Source: Alcaligenaceae bacterium (GTDB lineage: Bacteria; Pseudomonadota; Gammaproteobacteria; Burkholderiales; Burkholderiaceae_B). Taken from it: DNA of 64,000 nucleotides. Shown in pieces: positions 53,140 to 64,000 of this stretch. Each line of letters begins with the position of its first letter. The first letter of the stretch is position 1. The notes below the pieces were generated by a model. It made no database searches. It was given only the letters and a program-made list of their open reading frames with translations, and was not told the origin of the DNA. The position numbers and the translations under genes are program-made. The stretch is taken from contig JACCES010000004.1 in NCBI GenBank assembly GCA_013416455.1, positions 62,001 through 126,000 of the forward strand. The letters run 5' to 3'.

Positions 53140-54942
53140 ATGAGCAACATCATAGAAATCAAGGTGCCGGATATCGGAGACGTGGCGGAGGTCGACGTTA
53201 TCGAGGTGCTGGTGGCCGAGGGCGACACCATCGCCAAGGAACAGAGCCTGATCACCGTCGAATCCGACAAGGCTTCCATGGAAATTCCGTCCACCGCGGC
53301 CGGTGTCGTCAAGAGCCTGAAGGTTGGCTTGGGCGACAAGGTGAGCGAAGGCACGGTCATTCTCGAACTGGCCGCCAGTGGCGCCGCCGAGCCGGCCTCC
53401 GGTGGCGGCAAGTCCGAAGCGGCGCAGGCCCCGGCCGCCGAGGCTCCCCGGGCGGAAGCCGAGCCCGCCAAGGGCGGCTCCCCGGCCAAGGCCGTTGCCG
53501 CTCCCGCGGCAGCGGCAGCACAGCGTGTCGCGGTGGCGGTTCCCGATATCGGTGATGCCACCGACGTCGAAGTGATCGAAGTCATGGTGGCCGAAGGCGA
53601 CCGTGTCGAGGCCGAGCAGAGCCTGATCACCGTGGAATCCGACAAGGCTTCCATGGAAGTACCGTCGTCGCACGCCGGCGTGGTCAAGGAAGTCCGCGTC
53701 AAGCTGGGCGACAAGGTCAACCAGGGCAGCGAGATCGTCATTCTCGAAGTGTCCGAAGGCGCGGCGGGCGGCGAAGCGTCCGCCGGCGCCGAAGCGCCGG
53801 CCGCCGATGTGGCGCCGGCATCCATGGAAGGGCTGCACGAGCCCGACGTCGCTCCCGAAGCCGGCACGGTGGCGGCCACGCCGGCGGCGGTGACGACCAC
53901 GGCGCCCGCGGCGGGCAACGGGGGCGGCGGCCGGCTCGCCTCGGCTCCGCCGGAACGGCATTCCCCCACCAAGGCCTTCGCCAGTGCCGACGTTCCCATG
54001 CGCAATCTGCCCCACGCCTCGCCGTCGGTGCGCAAGTTCGCTCGCGAACTGGGCGTGGAACTGGACAATGTGACGGGTTCCGGCATCAAGAACCGCATCA
54101 CGCATGAAGATGTCCGCGCCTATGTGAAGCAGGCCCTGGCCCAGGGGCCGGCCGCCGCGGCGGCGCCGGCGGGTGGCGCCTCGGGCGGGCGCACCGAGGG
54201 CGGCCTCAGCGTGCTGCCCTGGCCCAAGGTCGATTTTTCCAAGTTCGGCGAAGTCGAGCAGCGCCCGCTGTCGCGCATCAGGAAGATTTCCGGCGCCAAC
54301 CTGCACCGCAACTGGGTGATGATCCCGCACGTCACCAACAACGACGTGGCGGACATCACCGGTCTGGAAGCGTTCAGGCAACAGCTGAACAAAGAGCAGG
54401 AAAAATCCGGATCCGGCGTCAAGGTGACCATGCTGGCCTTCCTGATCAAGGCGGTGGTCGCGGCGCTCAAGAAGTATCCCGAGTTCAACGCCTCGCTCGA
54501 CGGCGATACGCTGGTGCTCAAGAAGTACTTCAACATCGGCTTTGCGGCGGACACGCCCAATGGCCTGGTCGTGCCCGTGGTGCACGGCGCAGACAGCAAG
54601 GGCATACTTGAAATCGCCCGGGAAACCGCCGATCTCGCCAAGCTGGCCCGCGACGGCAAGCTGGGCCCGGCGCAGATGCAGGGCGGCTGCTTCTCGATTT
54701 CGTCGCTGGGCGGCATCGGCGGCACGCACTTCACACCCATCATCAACGCGCCCGAGGTCGCCATCCTGGGCGTCTCGCGTTCGGCGATGCAGCCGGTATG
54801 GGACGGCAAGGCTTTCGAGCCGCGCCTGATGATGCCGATATCGCTGTCCTTCGACCACCGTGTCATCGATGGCGCCGCGGCGGCCCGCTTCAATGTCTAC
54901 CTGGCTTCTCTGCTGGCAGACTTCCGCCGCATCGTCCTGTAG
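53140..54942 (+). CDS. aceF: Pyruvate dehydrogenase E2, dihydrolipoamide acetyltransferase (two lipoyl domains)
   Basis: The 600-residue core enzyme has two lipoyl domains, each with the lipoylated lysine in VESDKASME (about residues 45 and 168), joined by Ala/Pro-rich linkers. An E1/E3-binding domain ([33 protein letters not shown]) and the acetyltransferase core ending in [15 protein letters not shown] with the catalytic His follow. The two lipoyl domains are near-duplicates. It sits between aceE and lpdA in a typical PDH operon. Confidence 0.97.
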   Translation: MSNIIEIKVPDIGDVAEVDVIEVLVAEGDTIAKEQSLITVESDKASMEIPSTAAGVVKSLKVGLGDKVSEGTVILELAASGAAEPASGGGKSEAAQAPAAEAPRAEAEPAKGGSPAKAVAAPAAAAAQRVAVAVPDIGDATDVEVIEVMVAEGDRVEAEQSLITVESDKASMEVPSSHAGVVKEVRVKLGDKVNQGSEIVILEVSEGAAGGEASAGAEAPAADVAPASMEGLHEPDVAPEAGTVAATPAAVTTTAPAAGNGGGGRLASAPPERHSPTKAFASADVPMRNLPHASPSVRKFARELGVELDNVTGSGIKNRITHEDVRAYVKQALAQGPAAAAAPAGGASGGRTEGGLSVLPWPKVDFSKFGEVEQRPLSRIRKISGANLHRNWVMIPHVTNNDVADITGLEAFRQQLNKEQEKSGSGVKVTMLAFLIKAVVAALKKYPEFNASLDGDTLVLKKYFNIGFAADTPNGLVVPVVHGADSKGILEIARETADLAKLARDGKLGPAQMQGGCFSISSLGGIGGTHFTPIINAPEVAILGVSRSAMQPVWDGKAFEPRLMMPISLSFDHRVIDGAAAARFNVYLASLLADFRRIVL

Positions 54943-54951
54943 GAGCCGCGC

Positions 54952-56754
54952 ATGAGTGTTCAGATCACCGTACCCGACATCGGCGATTTTGCCGATGTGG
55001 AAGTCATCGAGCTGCTGGTGTCCGAGGGCGACCTCATCGAAGTCGAGCAGGGCATCGTGACCGTCGAATCCGACAAGGCCTCCATGGAGCTTCCCGCCGA
55101 CCGGGCCGGCAAGGTGCTGCGCCTGCTGGTCAAGGTGGGCGACAAGGTCAGCAAGGGCGCCGCGCTGGTCGAGATCGAAGTCGCCGATCAAGGTGGCGCC
55201 GATGCCGGAAAGCCGGCGGCCGCGGCCCCCGCCGCCACGTCCGAAAAACCGGCCCCCGCGAGCGGCCAGGCCCGGGCCGAAGCGCCTGCAAAGGGTGCGG
55301 GGCAGGGCGCCGCCGCGCCGGCGTCCAGCTATTCCGGCCAGGCCGACCTGCAATGCGACGTCCTGGTGCTGGGCGCGGGGCCCGGCGGTTATTCCGCCGC
55401 CTTTCGCGCCGCAGACCTGGGCCTCAAGGTCGTACTGGTCGAACGCTATCCCACTCTGGGCGGCGTCTGCCTGAACGTGGGGTGCATTCCGTCCAAGGCG
55501 CTGCTGCACAGCGTGGCCGTGCTCGACGAAGCCCGCAGCCTGGCCGAGCACGGCATTTCCTTCGGCGAACCCACCATCGACCTGGACAAGCTGCGCGCCT
55601 ATAAAGACGGTGTGATCGGCAAGCTCACCGGCGGCCTGGCCGGCATGGCCAAGGCGCGCAAAGTGGAAGTCGCGCAGGGCAGGGGCGCCTTTCTCGATCC
55701 CCATCACCTGCAGGTGGAGGGCGATTCCGGCAAGCGCGTGGTGAAATTCGCCTCGGCCATCATCGCCGCCGGCAGCGAATCCGTGAAACTGCCTTTCCTG
55801 CCCGACGACGAACGCATCGTCGATTCCACCGGCGCACTCAAGCTCAAGTCGGTGCCGGAGCGCATGCTCATCGTGGGCGGCGGCATCATCGGCCTGGAAA
55901 TGGGCACGGTGTATTCATCCCTGGGAGCGCGCCTCGATGTCGTCGAGATGCTGCCGGGGCTCATGCCGGGCGCCGACCGCGATCTGGTCAAGGTATGGGA
56001 AAAAATGAACGCGCGGCGCTTCGACCGCGTAATGTTGGAAACCCGCACGGTTTCCGCCGAAGCCCGTGACGACGGCATCTGGGTAAGCTTCGAAGGCAAG
56101 AACGCGCCCGAGGGCCCGCAACGCTACGACCTGGTATTGCAGGCCGTGGGGCGCCGCCCCAATGGGACGGCCATCGGGGCGGAGGCCGCCGGCGTGCGGG
56201 TGGACGAGCGCGGCTTTATCGCGGTGGACCGCCAGATGCGCAGCAATGTGGCTCATATCTACGCCATCGGCGACATCGTCGGCCAGCCCATGCTGGCGCA
56301 CAAGGCCGTGCATGAAGGCCATGTCGCCGCCGAAGCCATTGCCGGGCAGAAGAGCTTCTTCGATGCCCGGGTGATTCCGTCCGTCGCCTACACCGATCCG
56401 GAAATCGCCTGGGTGGGCCTTACCGAAGAAGAGGCCCGCAAGCAGGGCATCAAGTTCGACAAGGGCGTGTTCCCCTGGGCCGCGTCGGGGCGCGCCATCG
56501 CCAACGGGCGCGACGAAGGCTTCACCAAGCTGCTGTTCGACGCCGACACCGGCCGCATCCTGGGCGGCGGCATCGTCGGCACCCATGCGGGCGATCTCAT
56601 CAGCGAAGTGGCGCTGGCCATCGAGATGGGAGCCGACGCGGTGGATATCGGCAAGACCATCCATCCCCACCCCACGCTGGGGGAATCCATCGGCATGGCC
56701 GCCGAAGTCGCCAAAGGCAGCTGCACCGACCTGCCGCCGCAACGCAAGAAGTAA
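54952..56754 (+). CDS. lpdA: Dihydrolipoamide dehydrogenase (E3) with N-terminal lipoyl domain
   Basis: The 600-residue E3 has an N-terminal lipoyl domain (about residues 1-80; lysine in [10 protein letters not shown]), an Ala/Pro-rich linker, and the flavoprotein part: VLGAGPGGYSAAFRAA, disulfide GGVCLNVGCIPSKALLH, VGGGIIGLEMGTVY and the interface motif TIHPHPTLGESIGM. Lipoyl-bearing E3 subunits are known in betaproteobacteria and Neisseria. It lies 9 bp after aceF with TAGGAG before its ATG, and a strong terminator follows. Confidence 0.97.
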   Translation: MSVQITVPDIGDFADVEVIELLVSEGDLIEVEQGIVTVESDKASMELPADRAGKVLRLLVKVGDKVSKGAALVEIEVADQGGADAGKPAAAAPAATSEKPAPASGQARAEAPAKGAGQGAAAPASSYSGQADLQCDVLVLGAGPGGYSAAFRAADLGLKVVLVERYPTLGGVCLNVGCIPSKALLHSVAVLDEARSLAEHGISFGEPTIDLDKLRAYKDGVIGKLTGGLAGMAKARKVEVAQGRGAFLDPHHLQVEGDSGKRVVKFASAIIAAGSESVKLPFLPDDERIVDSTGALKLKSVPERMLIVGGGIIGLEMGTVYSSLGARLDVVEMLPGLMPGADRDLVKVWEKMNARRFDRVMLETRTVSAEARDDGIWVSFEGKNAPEGPQRYDLVLQAVGRRPNGTAIGAEAAGVRVDERGFIAVDRQMRSNVAHIYAIGDIVGQPMLAHKAVHEGHVAAEAIAGQKSFFDARVIPSVAYTDPEIAWVGLTEEEARKQGIKFDKGVFPWAASGRAIANGRDEGFTKLLFDADTGRILGGGIVGTHAGDLISEVALAIEMGADAVDIGKTIHPHPTLGESIGMAAEVAKGSCTDLPPQRKK

Positions 56755-56789
56755 AAGTCGCCGGGCCGGCCCGCGCGGGCCCGTGCAGG

Positions 56790-56829
56790 AAAAACGCCGC
56801 AAGCGCGCCCTGGCCCTTGCGGCGTTTTT
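56790..56829 (+). terminator. Rho-independent terminator of the PDH operon
   Basis: AAAAACGCCGCAAG (56790-56803) pairs perfectly with CTTGCGGCGTTTTT (56816-56829): a 14-bp stem with a 12-nt loop and T-run, 35 bp after the lpdA stop. The A-run on the other side would allow bidirectional function. A second GC palindrome precedes it at about 56762-56782. Confidence 0.92.
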
Positions 56830-56900
56830 CTTTGATCCGGTGCCGGCCATCCGCTTCCCTTACAATGGCTGCCTCGGCATCAAGCATCGTTCTCATCATC

Positions 56901-58337
56901 ATGTCCACCCCTGCACCCACTCCCACCGCGCCGCTTCCAGATTGGCTTTCCTACCTCGAAACCCTGCACCCCACCGCCATTGACATGGGCCTGGCCCGGA
57001 TCACGGAAGTGGCCGGGCGGCTGGGTCTGACGCTGCCTTGCGTGCGCATCGCGGTGGGCGGCACCAATGGCAAGGGTTCCACCTGCGCCATGCTGGAAGC
57101 CATCTACCTGGCCGCGGGCTACAGGGTGGGCACTTATACCTCGCCGCATCTGATCGCCTACAACGAGCGCATCCGCCTGGATGGCGAGCCGGCGGCCGAC
57201 GCCGACATCGTCGAGCAGTTCGCCCGCATCGACGCGGCCCGGGGCGACATCACGCTCAGCTATTTCGAATTTTCCACCCTGGCGGCCATGCTGCTGTTCG
57301 AAGCCCGCGGGGTCGATGTCGCCATACTGGAGATCGGCCTGGGGGGGCGCCTGGACGCGGTCAACATGATGGACGCGGATTGTTCCATCATCACCAGCGT
57401 GGATCTGGATCACATGCAGTACCTGGGCAACGACCGCGAGCAGATCGGCTGGGAAAAAGCCCACATTTTCCGGCGGGGCCGGCCGGCGATCTGCAGCGAC
57501 CCGATGCCGCCGCAACGGCTGATCGACCATGCCGCCGGCATTGGCGCCGACCTCTGGCTGTTCGGGCGCGACTTCAACTACTCGGGCGACCGGCTGCAGT
57601 GGTCCTACGGCGGGCGCGCGCAGCGGCGCAGCAGCCTGGCTTATCCGGCGCTGCGCGGCGCCAATCAACTGCTGAATGCCTCGGCGGCGCTGGCCGCCAT
57701 CGAGGCCTTGCGCAGCAGCCTGGCCGTCCCCCAGCAGGCGGTTCGCATCGGCCTTTCGCAGGTGTCGTTGCCGGGGCGCATGCAGATACTGCCCGGGCTG
57801 CCTTCCATCGTGCTGGATGTCGCGCACAATCCTCATGCGGCCGCCGCCCTGGGCCAGAGCCTGGATGCCATGCAGTCTTTTCCCGCCACGCATGCGGTGC
57901 TGGGCATGTATGCCGACAAGGACGTCGAAGGCGTGGTCCGGCGCATGGCCTCGCGGGTGAGCCACTGGCATTGCGCCAGCCTGGCGGGCGAGCGCGGCCT
58001 GCCGGCTGAAAAACTGGCCGAAGTGGTGCGCAAGGTGCTCGCTGAACGCGGCGCGGCGGCGTCCGGCGGCGTGGGCGCGGATGCGCGCTCGGGTTCGGCG
58101 CCCATCGTGCTGCCGGCCACGGGGCAGGGGCCGGCTTCATCTCCGGCGCCGGGCGTGAGGGCCGCCCCGCGCCCCGCGCAAGCCGGGCGCGAGCTGCAGG
58201 TAAGCTGCTGGCCCGACCCTGTGACGGCGTTTCGCGAGGCGCGGAAGCTGGCCAGCGACAATGATAGAATCGTAGTGTTTGGCTCGTTTTCCACAGTGGG
58301 CCCCGTGTTGGATGATCTGGGGCGGAAAACAGTCTAG
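56901..58337 (+). CDS. folC: Dihydrofolate/folylpolyglutamate synthase FolC
   Basis: FolC adds glutamate to dihydropteroate and to folates. The 478-residue product has the P-loop GGTNGKGSTCAMLEA near residue 52, TYTSPHLIAYNERI, EIGLGGRLDAVN and a C-terminal Rossmann ligase domain with LDVAHNPHAAAAL and DRIVVFGSFSTVG. An Ala/Gly/Pro-rich stretch of about 50 residues (about residues 380-430) interrupts the C-terminal domain before ELQVSCWPDP. The start at 56901 is preferred; an ATG at 56865 would overlap a TACAAT box (56861-56866) that looks like its -10 element. Confidence 0.93.
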   Translation: MSTPAPTPTAPLPDWLSYLETLHPTAIDMGLARITEVAGRLGLTLPCVRIAVGGTNGKGSTCAMLEAIYLAAGYRVGTYTSPHLIAYNERIRLDGEPAADADIVEQFARIDAARGDITLSYFEFSTLAAMLLFEARGVDVAILEIGLGGRLDAVNMMDADCSIITSVDLDHMQYLGNDREQIGWEKAHIFRRGRPAICSDPMPPQRLIDHAAGIGADLWLFGRDFNYSGDRLQWSYGGRAQRRSSLAYPALRGANQLLNASAALAAIEALRSSLAVPQQAVRIGLSQVSLPGRMQILPGLPSIVLDVAHNPHAAAALGQSLDAMQSFPATHAVLGMYADKDVEGVVRRMASRVSHWHCASLAGERGLPAEKLAEVVRKVLAERGAAASGGVGADARSGSAPIVLPATGQGPASSPAPGVRAAPRPAQAGRELQVSCWPDPVTAFREARKLASDNDRIVVFGSFSTVGPVLDDLGRKTV

Positions 58338-58390
58338 CCCGGGCGTAAGCCCGGTTGGTTCACTTACACGCAGATAGGTCATAAGCGTCC

Positions 58391-59182
58391 ATGGGATTGT
58401 TTTCGCGCAATGAGCCATCCGCCAGCACGGGTCGGCGCAGCGCCGCAAGAACCGGTGTTTCCAGTGAAGCCCAGGCGGCCGAACTGCGCATCCGTGCACG
58501 TCGCCGCCTGATCGGCGCGCTGGTGCTCGTGCTGACTGCCATCATTTTCGTCCCCATGCTGTTCGATTCGCCGCCCGAAGAAGAACTGGCGTCGCCGGTC
58601 GTGCTGCCCGAACCGATGCCGGCCATGCCTTCCGAACCGCAGGTCGCCCTGGCCCCCGAGCCCGTGGCGCCGTTGCCGTCCGACAGCGGCGCGATCGAGA
58701 CGCCGGCCGTGCCGGCGGAACCCGACACTCCGGCCACGGTGGCTGATTCTTCCATCGCGGCCGCGCCGGAACCGCCGCCGCAGAAACCGCCGGCCAAACC
58801 TGAAAGCCCGCCCGAGGCGGCCAAGCCACCAGCCAAGCCGCCCGCGCCCGCGGCGAATCAGCGCACCGACGATGGTTCGGTGGCACTGGCGCTGCTCGAA
58901 GGCCGCCAGCCGCCCAAGCCGGCGGCCAGCGCTCCCGCGGCGTCCTCCGGCAGCGTGGTGCTTCAGGTCGCCGCCTATACGACGGAATCCGATGCCCAGT
59001 CGCGGCGCGAGAAGCTGGTCGCCGCGGGCGTCACCAATGCCTATGTCGAGAATGCGGTCGCCAACGGCAAGACCGCCTATCGCCTCAGGGTCGGCCCTTT
59101 CCCCACTCGCGAAGCGGCCGAGGCCGCGCAGGCGCGCCTGCGCCAGCTCGGCTACAACAACGGCCTGATTTTCACTAAGTGA
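58391..59182 (+). CDS. dedD: SPOR-domain cell-division protein, DedD-like
   Basis: The 263-residue bitopic protein has a short cytoplasmic N-terminus, one membrane helix (about residues 39-57, LIGALVLVLTAIIFVPMLF), a long Pro/Ala/Glu-rich periplasmic linker, and a C-terminal SPOR domain (about 185-263; VVLQVAAYTTESDAQSRREKL, RLRVGPFPTREAAEAAQARL) that binds denuded septal peptidoglycan. The folC-dedD-cvpA-purF order is the same as in E. coli. The stop overlaps the cvpA start by 4 bp. Confidence 0.92.
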   Translation: MGLFSRNEPSASTGRRSAARTGVSSEAQAAELRIRARRRLIGALVLVLTAIIFVPMLFDSPPEEELASPVVLPEPMPAMPSEPQVALAPEPVAPLPSDSGAIETPAVPAEPDTPATVADSSIAAAPEPPPQKPPAKPESPPEAAKPPAKPPAPAANQRTDDGSVALALLEGRQPPKPAASAPAASSGSVVLQVAAYTTESDAQSRREKLVAAGVTNAYVENAVANGKTAYRLRVGPFPTREAAEAAQARLRQLGYNNGLIFTK

Positions 59183-59667
59183 CCGGGTTCGACTACATCG
59201 TGCTGGTCATTCTTGGCGTTTCCGCCATACTCGGCATGGTGCGCGGGCTCGTCAAGGAAGTGCTTTCGCTACTTGCCTTCGCCGTGGCGGTGGCCGCCGC
59301 CGTGTGGTGGGGCACCGCCGCTTCCGCCGCGCTCTCGGGCTTCATCGCCAACGCCTTTCTGCGCACCGCCGTCGGCTATGGCGGCGTATTCGTCATTGTG
59401 CTGCTGCTGGTCGGCTTGCTGAACTTGACCCTGGCGGGGCTGATCGAACGCACGGGGCTGACGCCGGCCGATCACGGCCTGGGGGCTGCTTTCGGTCTGG
59501 CGCGCGGGGCCCTGATCGTCTTCGTCCTGGTCGCGCTGGCCGGGCATACCGAACTGCCCCAAGAATCCTGGTGGCGCGAAGCCAGGCTCTCCGGCGCCGT
59601 CGTCGCGGCCGTGCAGCAATCCAGGGCGATACTGCCGCCGGCGCTGTCGTCCTGGCTGCCTTACTGA
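59179..59667 (+). CDS. cvpA: CvpA family membrane protein
   Basis: The 162-residue protein has four predicted membrane helices and the family's FDYIVLVILGVSAILGMVRGLVKEVLSLLAF opening. CvpA is needed for colicin V production in E. coli and for envelope stress tolerance; its molecular role is open. It starts with GTG at 59179, overlapping the dedD stop (GTGA). Between it and purF are 125 bp with a small hairpin (CGAAC/GTTCG near 59727) and no clear PurR site. Confidence 0.9.
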   Translation: MTGFDYIVLVILGVSAILGMVRGLVKEVLSLLAFAVAVAAAVWWGTAASAALSGFIANAFLRTAVGYGGVFVIVLLLVGLLNLTLAGLIERTGLTPADHGLGAAFGLARGALIVFVLVALAGHTELPQESWWREARLSGAVVAAVQQSRAILPPALSSWLPY

Positions 59668-59792
59668 TATCCCGGAATATAATTTGTCTCGCCTGACCCC
59701 GTCGCCTTGTGGCCGCATGCCGCTCGAACGAGGTTCGCGCCGTAAACAACGAGGCTTGCGCATAGGCGCGTGGTCAATACAGGAACATTGAA

Positions 59793-61292
59793 ATGTGTGG
59801 AATCGTGGGGGTTGCGGCAACCAGCCCCGTCAATCAGCTGGTCTATGACAGTCTGCTGCTGCTCCAGCACCGGGGGCAGGACGCCGCCGGAATCTCTACG
59901 TCGCATGACCAATTCTTCAGTATGTACAAGTCGCATGGGCTTGTGCGCGACGTCTTCCGGACACGCAACATGCGATCGCTGCCGGGCAATTCCGGCCTGG
60001 GGCAGGTGCGCTATCCGACGGCGGGCTCCAGCGACAATGTCGATGAGGCCCAGCCTTTCTATGTGAACGCGCCGTTCGGCATCATGTTCGTCCATAACGG
60101 CAATCTGACCAACTGGCGCGAACTGCGCGAAGAATTGTTCAGCATCGACAGGCGGCACATCAATACCAACTCCGATTCCGAAGTGCTGCTGAATGTCTTT
60201 GCCCATGAGCTGCAGCAGGCTTCCGATGGCCGTTCCCTGGACGACGAGGCCGTGTTCCGCGCGGTGGCGGCGGTGCATGCGCGCTGCCGCGGCGCCTATG
60301 CCGTCATTGCCCAGATCGCGAATTTCGGCATGGTCGCCTTCAGGGATCCGCACGGCATCCGGCCGCTGTGCATGGGCAGCCTGGAAACCGCGCAGGGCAC
60401 CGAATGGATGATCGCGTCGGAGTCGGTTGCCTTGACCGGCTGCGGTTTCAGCCGCCTGCGCGACATCGAGCCTGGCGAGGCGGTGATCATCGACATCGAC
60501 CGCAATATGCGCAGCCGGCAGTGCGCCGAAAAACCGGTACTGACGCCTTGCGTGTTCGAGTATGTGTATTTCGCGAGGCCTGACAGCTTCATGGACGGCG
60601 TCTCGGTCTACGATGCCCGCCTGAACATGGGTGAATACCTGGGCGACAACGTGGCCCGCTCGCTGCGGCTGGGTGAAATCGACGTCGTCATGCCGATTCC
60701 CGATTCGGCCCGGCCCTCGGCCATGCAGCTGGCTTCCAGGCTGGATCTGACCTACCGCGAAGGCTTCATCAAGAACCGCTACGTGGGCCGCACCTTCATC
60801 ATGCCGGGGCAGGCGGTGCGCAAGAAGTCGGTGCGCCAGAAACTCAGCGCCATCGACATGGAATTCCGCGGCAAGAATGTCCTGCTGGTGGACGATTCCA
60901 TCGTGCGCGGCACGACCAGCCGCGAGATCGCGGAAATGGCGCGCGCCGCGGGCGCGAACAAGGTGTTCTTCGCCTCCGCGGCGCCGGCTGTGCGCTATCC
61001 CAACGTCTATGGCATCGACATGCCCACGCAGGCGGAACTCATCGCCCATGGGCGGGATACGGACGAGATCGCCCGCGAGATCGGCGCCAACGGGCTGGTC
61101 TATCAGAACCTGGGGGATCTCGAACAGTCCATCAGGGACCTGAATCCGGCCATGAGCCAGTTCGAGTCCTCGTGCTTCAGCGGCTGCTATGTGACCGGCG
61201 ACGTCGACGACGCCTACCTGGATCACTTGCAGCGCACCCGCGGCCAGCGTGCGCCGGCGGGTGCCATGTCGCCCAACGGCAACGACGACTGA
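59793..61292 (+). CDS. purF: Amidophosphoribosyltransferase PurF
   Basis: PurF transfers glutamine-derived ammonia to PRPP, the first step of de novo purine synthesis. The 499-residue product starts MCGIVGV with the nucleophilic Cys2 (no propeptide), LLLLQHRGQDAAGI and an N-terminal glutaminase domain. The phosphoribosyltransferase domain carries the PRPP motif VLLVDDSIVRGTTSREIAEMARAAGA. Length equals the E. coli enzyme. AGGAAC precedes the ATG by six bases. Confidence 0.96.
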   Translation: MCGIVGVAATSPVNQLVYDSLLLLQHRGQDAAGISTSHDQFFSMYKSHGLVRDVFRTRNMRSLPGNSGLGQVRYPTAGSSDNVDEAQPFYVNAPFGIMFVHNGNLTNWRELREELFSIDRRHINTNSDSEVLLNVFAHELQQASDGRSLDDEAVFRAVAAVHARCRGAYAVIAQIANFGMVAFRDPHGIRPLCMGSLETAQGTEWMIASESVALTGCGFSRLRDIEPGEAVIIDIDRNMRSRQCAEKPVLTPCVFEYVYFARPDSFMDGVSVYDARLNMGEYLGDNVARSLRLGEIDVVMPIPDSARPSAMQLASRLDLTYREGFIKNRYVGRTFIMPGQAVRKKSVRQKLSAIDMEFRGKNVLLVDDSIVRGTTSREIAEMARAAGANKVFFASAAPAVRYPNVYGIDMPTQAELIAHGRDTDEIAREIGANGLVYQNLGDLEQSIRDLNPAMSQFESSCFSGCYVTGDVDDAYLDHLQRTRGQRAPAGAMSPNGNDD

Positions 61293-61310
61293 GCGCGCGG
61301 GGGCGGGGAG

Positions 61311-61333
61311 CCTCCTTTTAGCGTCAACAGGCC

Positions 61334-61337
<4 letters not shown>
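61311..61337. repeat. Convergent-junction repeat, copy 3 (reversed)
   Basis: On the minus strand this reads CTAGGGCCTGTTGACGCTAA followed by AAGGAGG, matching the first 22-23 bp of the elements at 5376 and 22604. The TAG is the stop codon of the P-type ATPase gene. It lies between the convergent ends of purF and the ATPase gene. Confidence 0.6.

Positions 61338-64000
<2,663 letters not shown>

Noticed and set aside
52642-55707. Long reverse-strand open frame opposite aceE-aceF-lpdA
   Set aside because: Mirrors the Ala/Pro linkers of E2 and E3; no domain recognisable.

Overview
The window is a high-GC bacterial chromosome segment, densely coded on both strands. Gene content and order point to a betaproteobacterium of the Burkholderiales, most likely Alcaligenaceae (Bordetella/Achromobacter type). 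The evidence is a BktB thiolase, Bug-type solute receptors, an AxyABM-like RND pump, a PDH operon whose E3 carries a lipoyl domain, and the orders gmk-rpoZ-spoT and folC-dedD-cvpA-purF. No rRNA, tRNA, IS element, integrase or CRISPR array was recognised.

Layout. 0-8 kb: ubiC and a pseudouridine synthase (divergent), rlmJ-ugpQ, ppiD, tesA divergent from a YbbA-type ABC ATPase, and an M23 peptidase, ending in a tandem repeat/hairpin. 8-12 kb: a reverse-strand operon xthA-(unknown)-gmk-rpoZ-spoT. 12-19 kb: an Aer-type energy sensor, bktB with a spermidine-synthase-fold gene, and a three-gene ABC importer of unknown ligand. 19-23 kb: the ybhP-clsB-ybhN membrane-lipid operon and two small envelope proteins. 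23-29.5 kb: a complete RND efflux operon. 29.5-32.3 kb: pdxJ, a nitroreductase and a stand-alone dihydrolipoamide-dehydrogenase-like flavoprotein.

32.3-42.2 kb is the accessory part. It holds eight reverse-strand genes: VOC protein, TetR, PaaK-type acid-CoA ligase, Bug receptor, SDR, FadB/J-like bifunctional enzyme, thiolase and acyl-CoA dehydrogenase. Together they could capture an organic acid, convert it to its CoA thioester and degrade it by a beta-oxidation round. The block lies between two copies (39 of 40 bases identical) of a 40-bp sequence from the 3' end of the dihydrolipoamide-dehydrogenase-like gene, and its regulatory end is very AT-rich. This looks like an acquired catabolic island and is the best candidate for an undescribed system here.

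42-50 kb: alkA, a YghU-type GST with a SCO1 copper protein, then a PAS histidine kinase-response regulator-folD-prlC operon. 50-57 kb: aceE-aceF-lpdA with a good sigma70-like promoter and a strong terminator. 57-61 kb: folC-dedD-cvpA and purF. 61-64 kb: a P-type cation ATPase that runs off the right edge.

Two families of short intergenic repeats recur at gene ends. One is a palindromic REP-like family at 24-52 and 7686-7890. The other is an element at three convergent gene junctions (5376, 22604, 61311). In several places they overlap or supply the stop codon of the adjacent gene.
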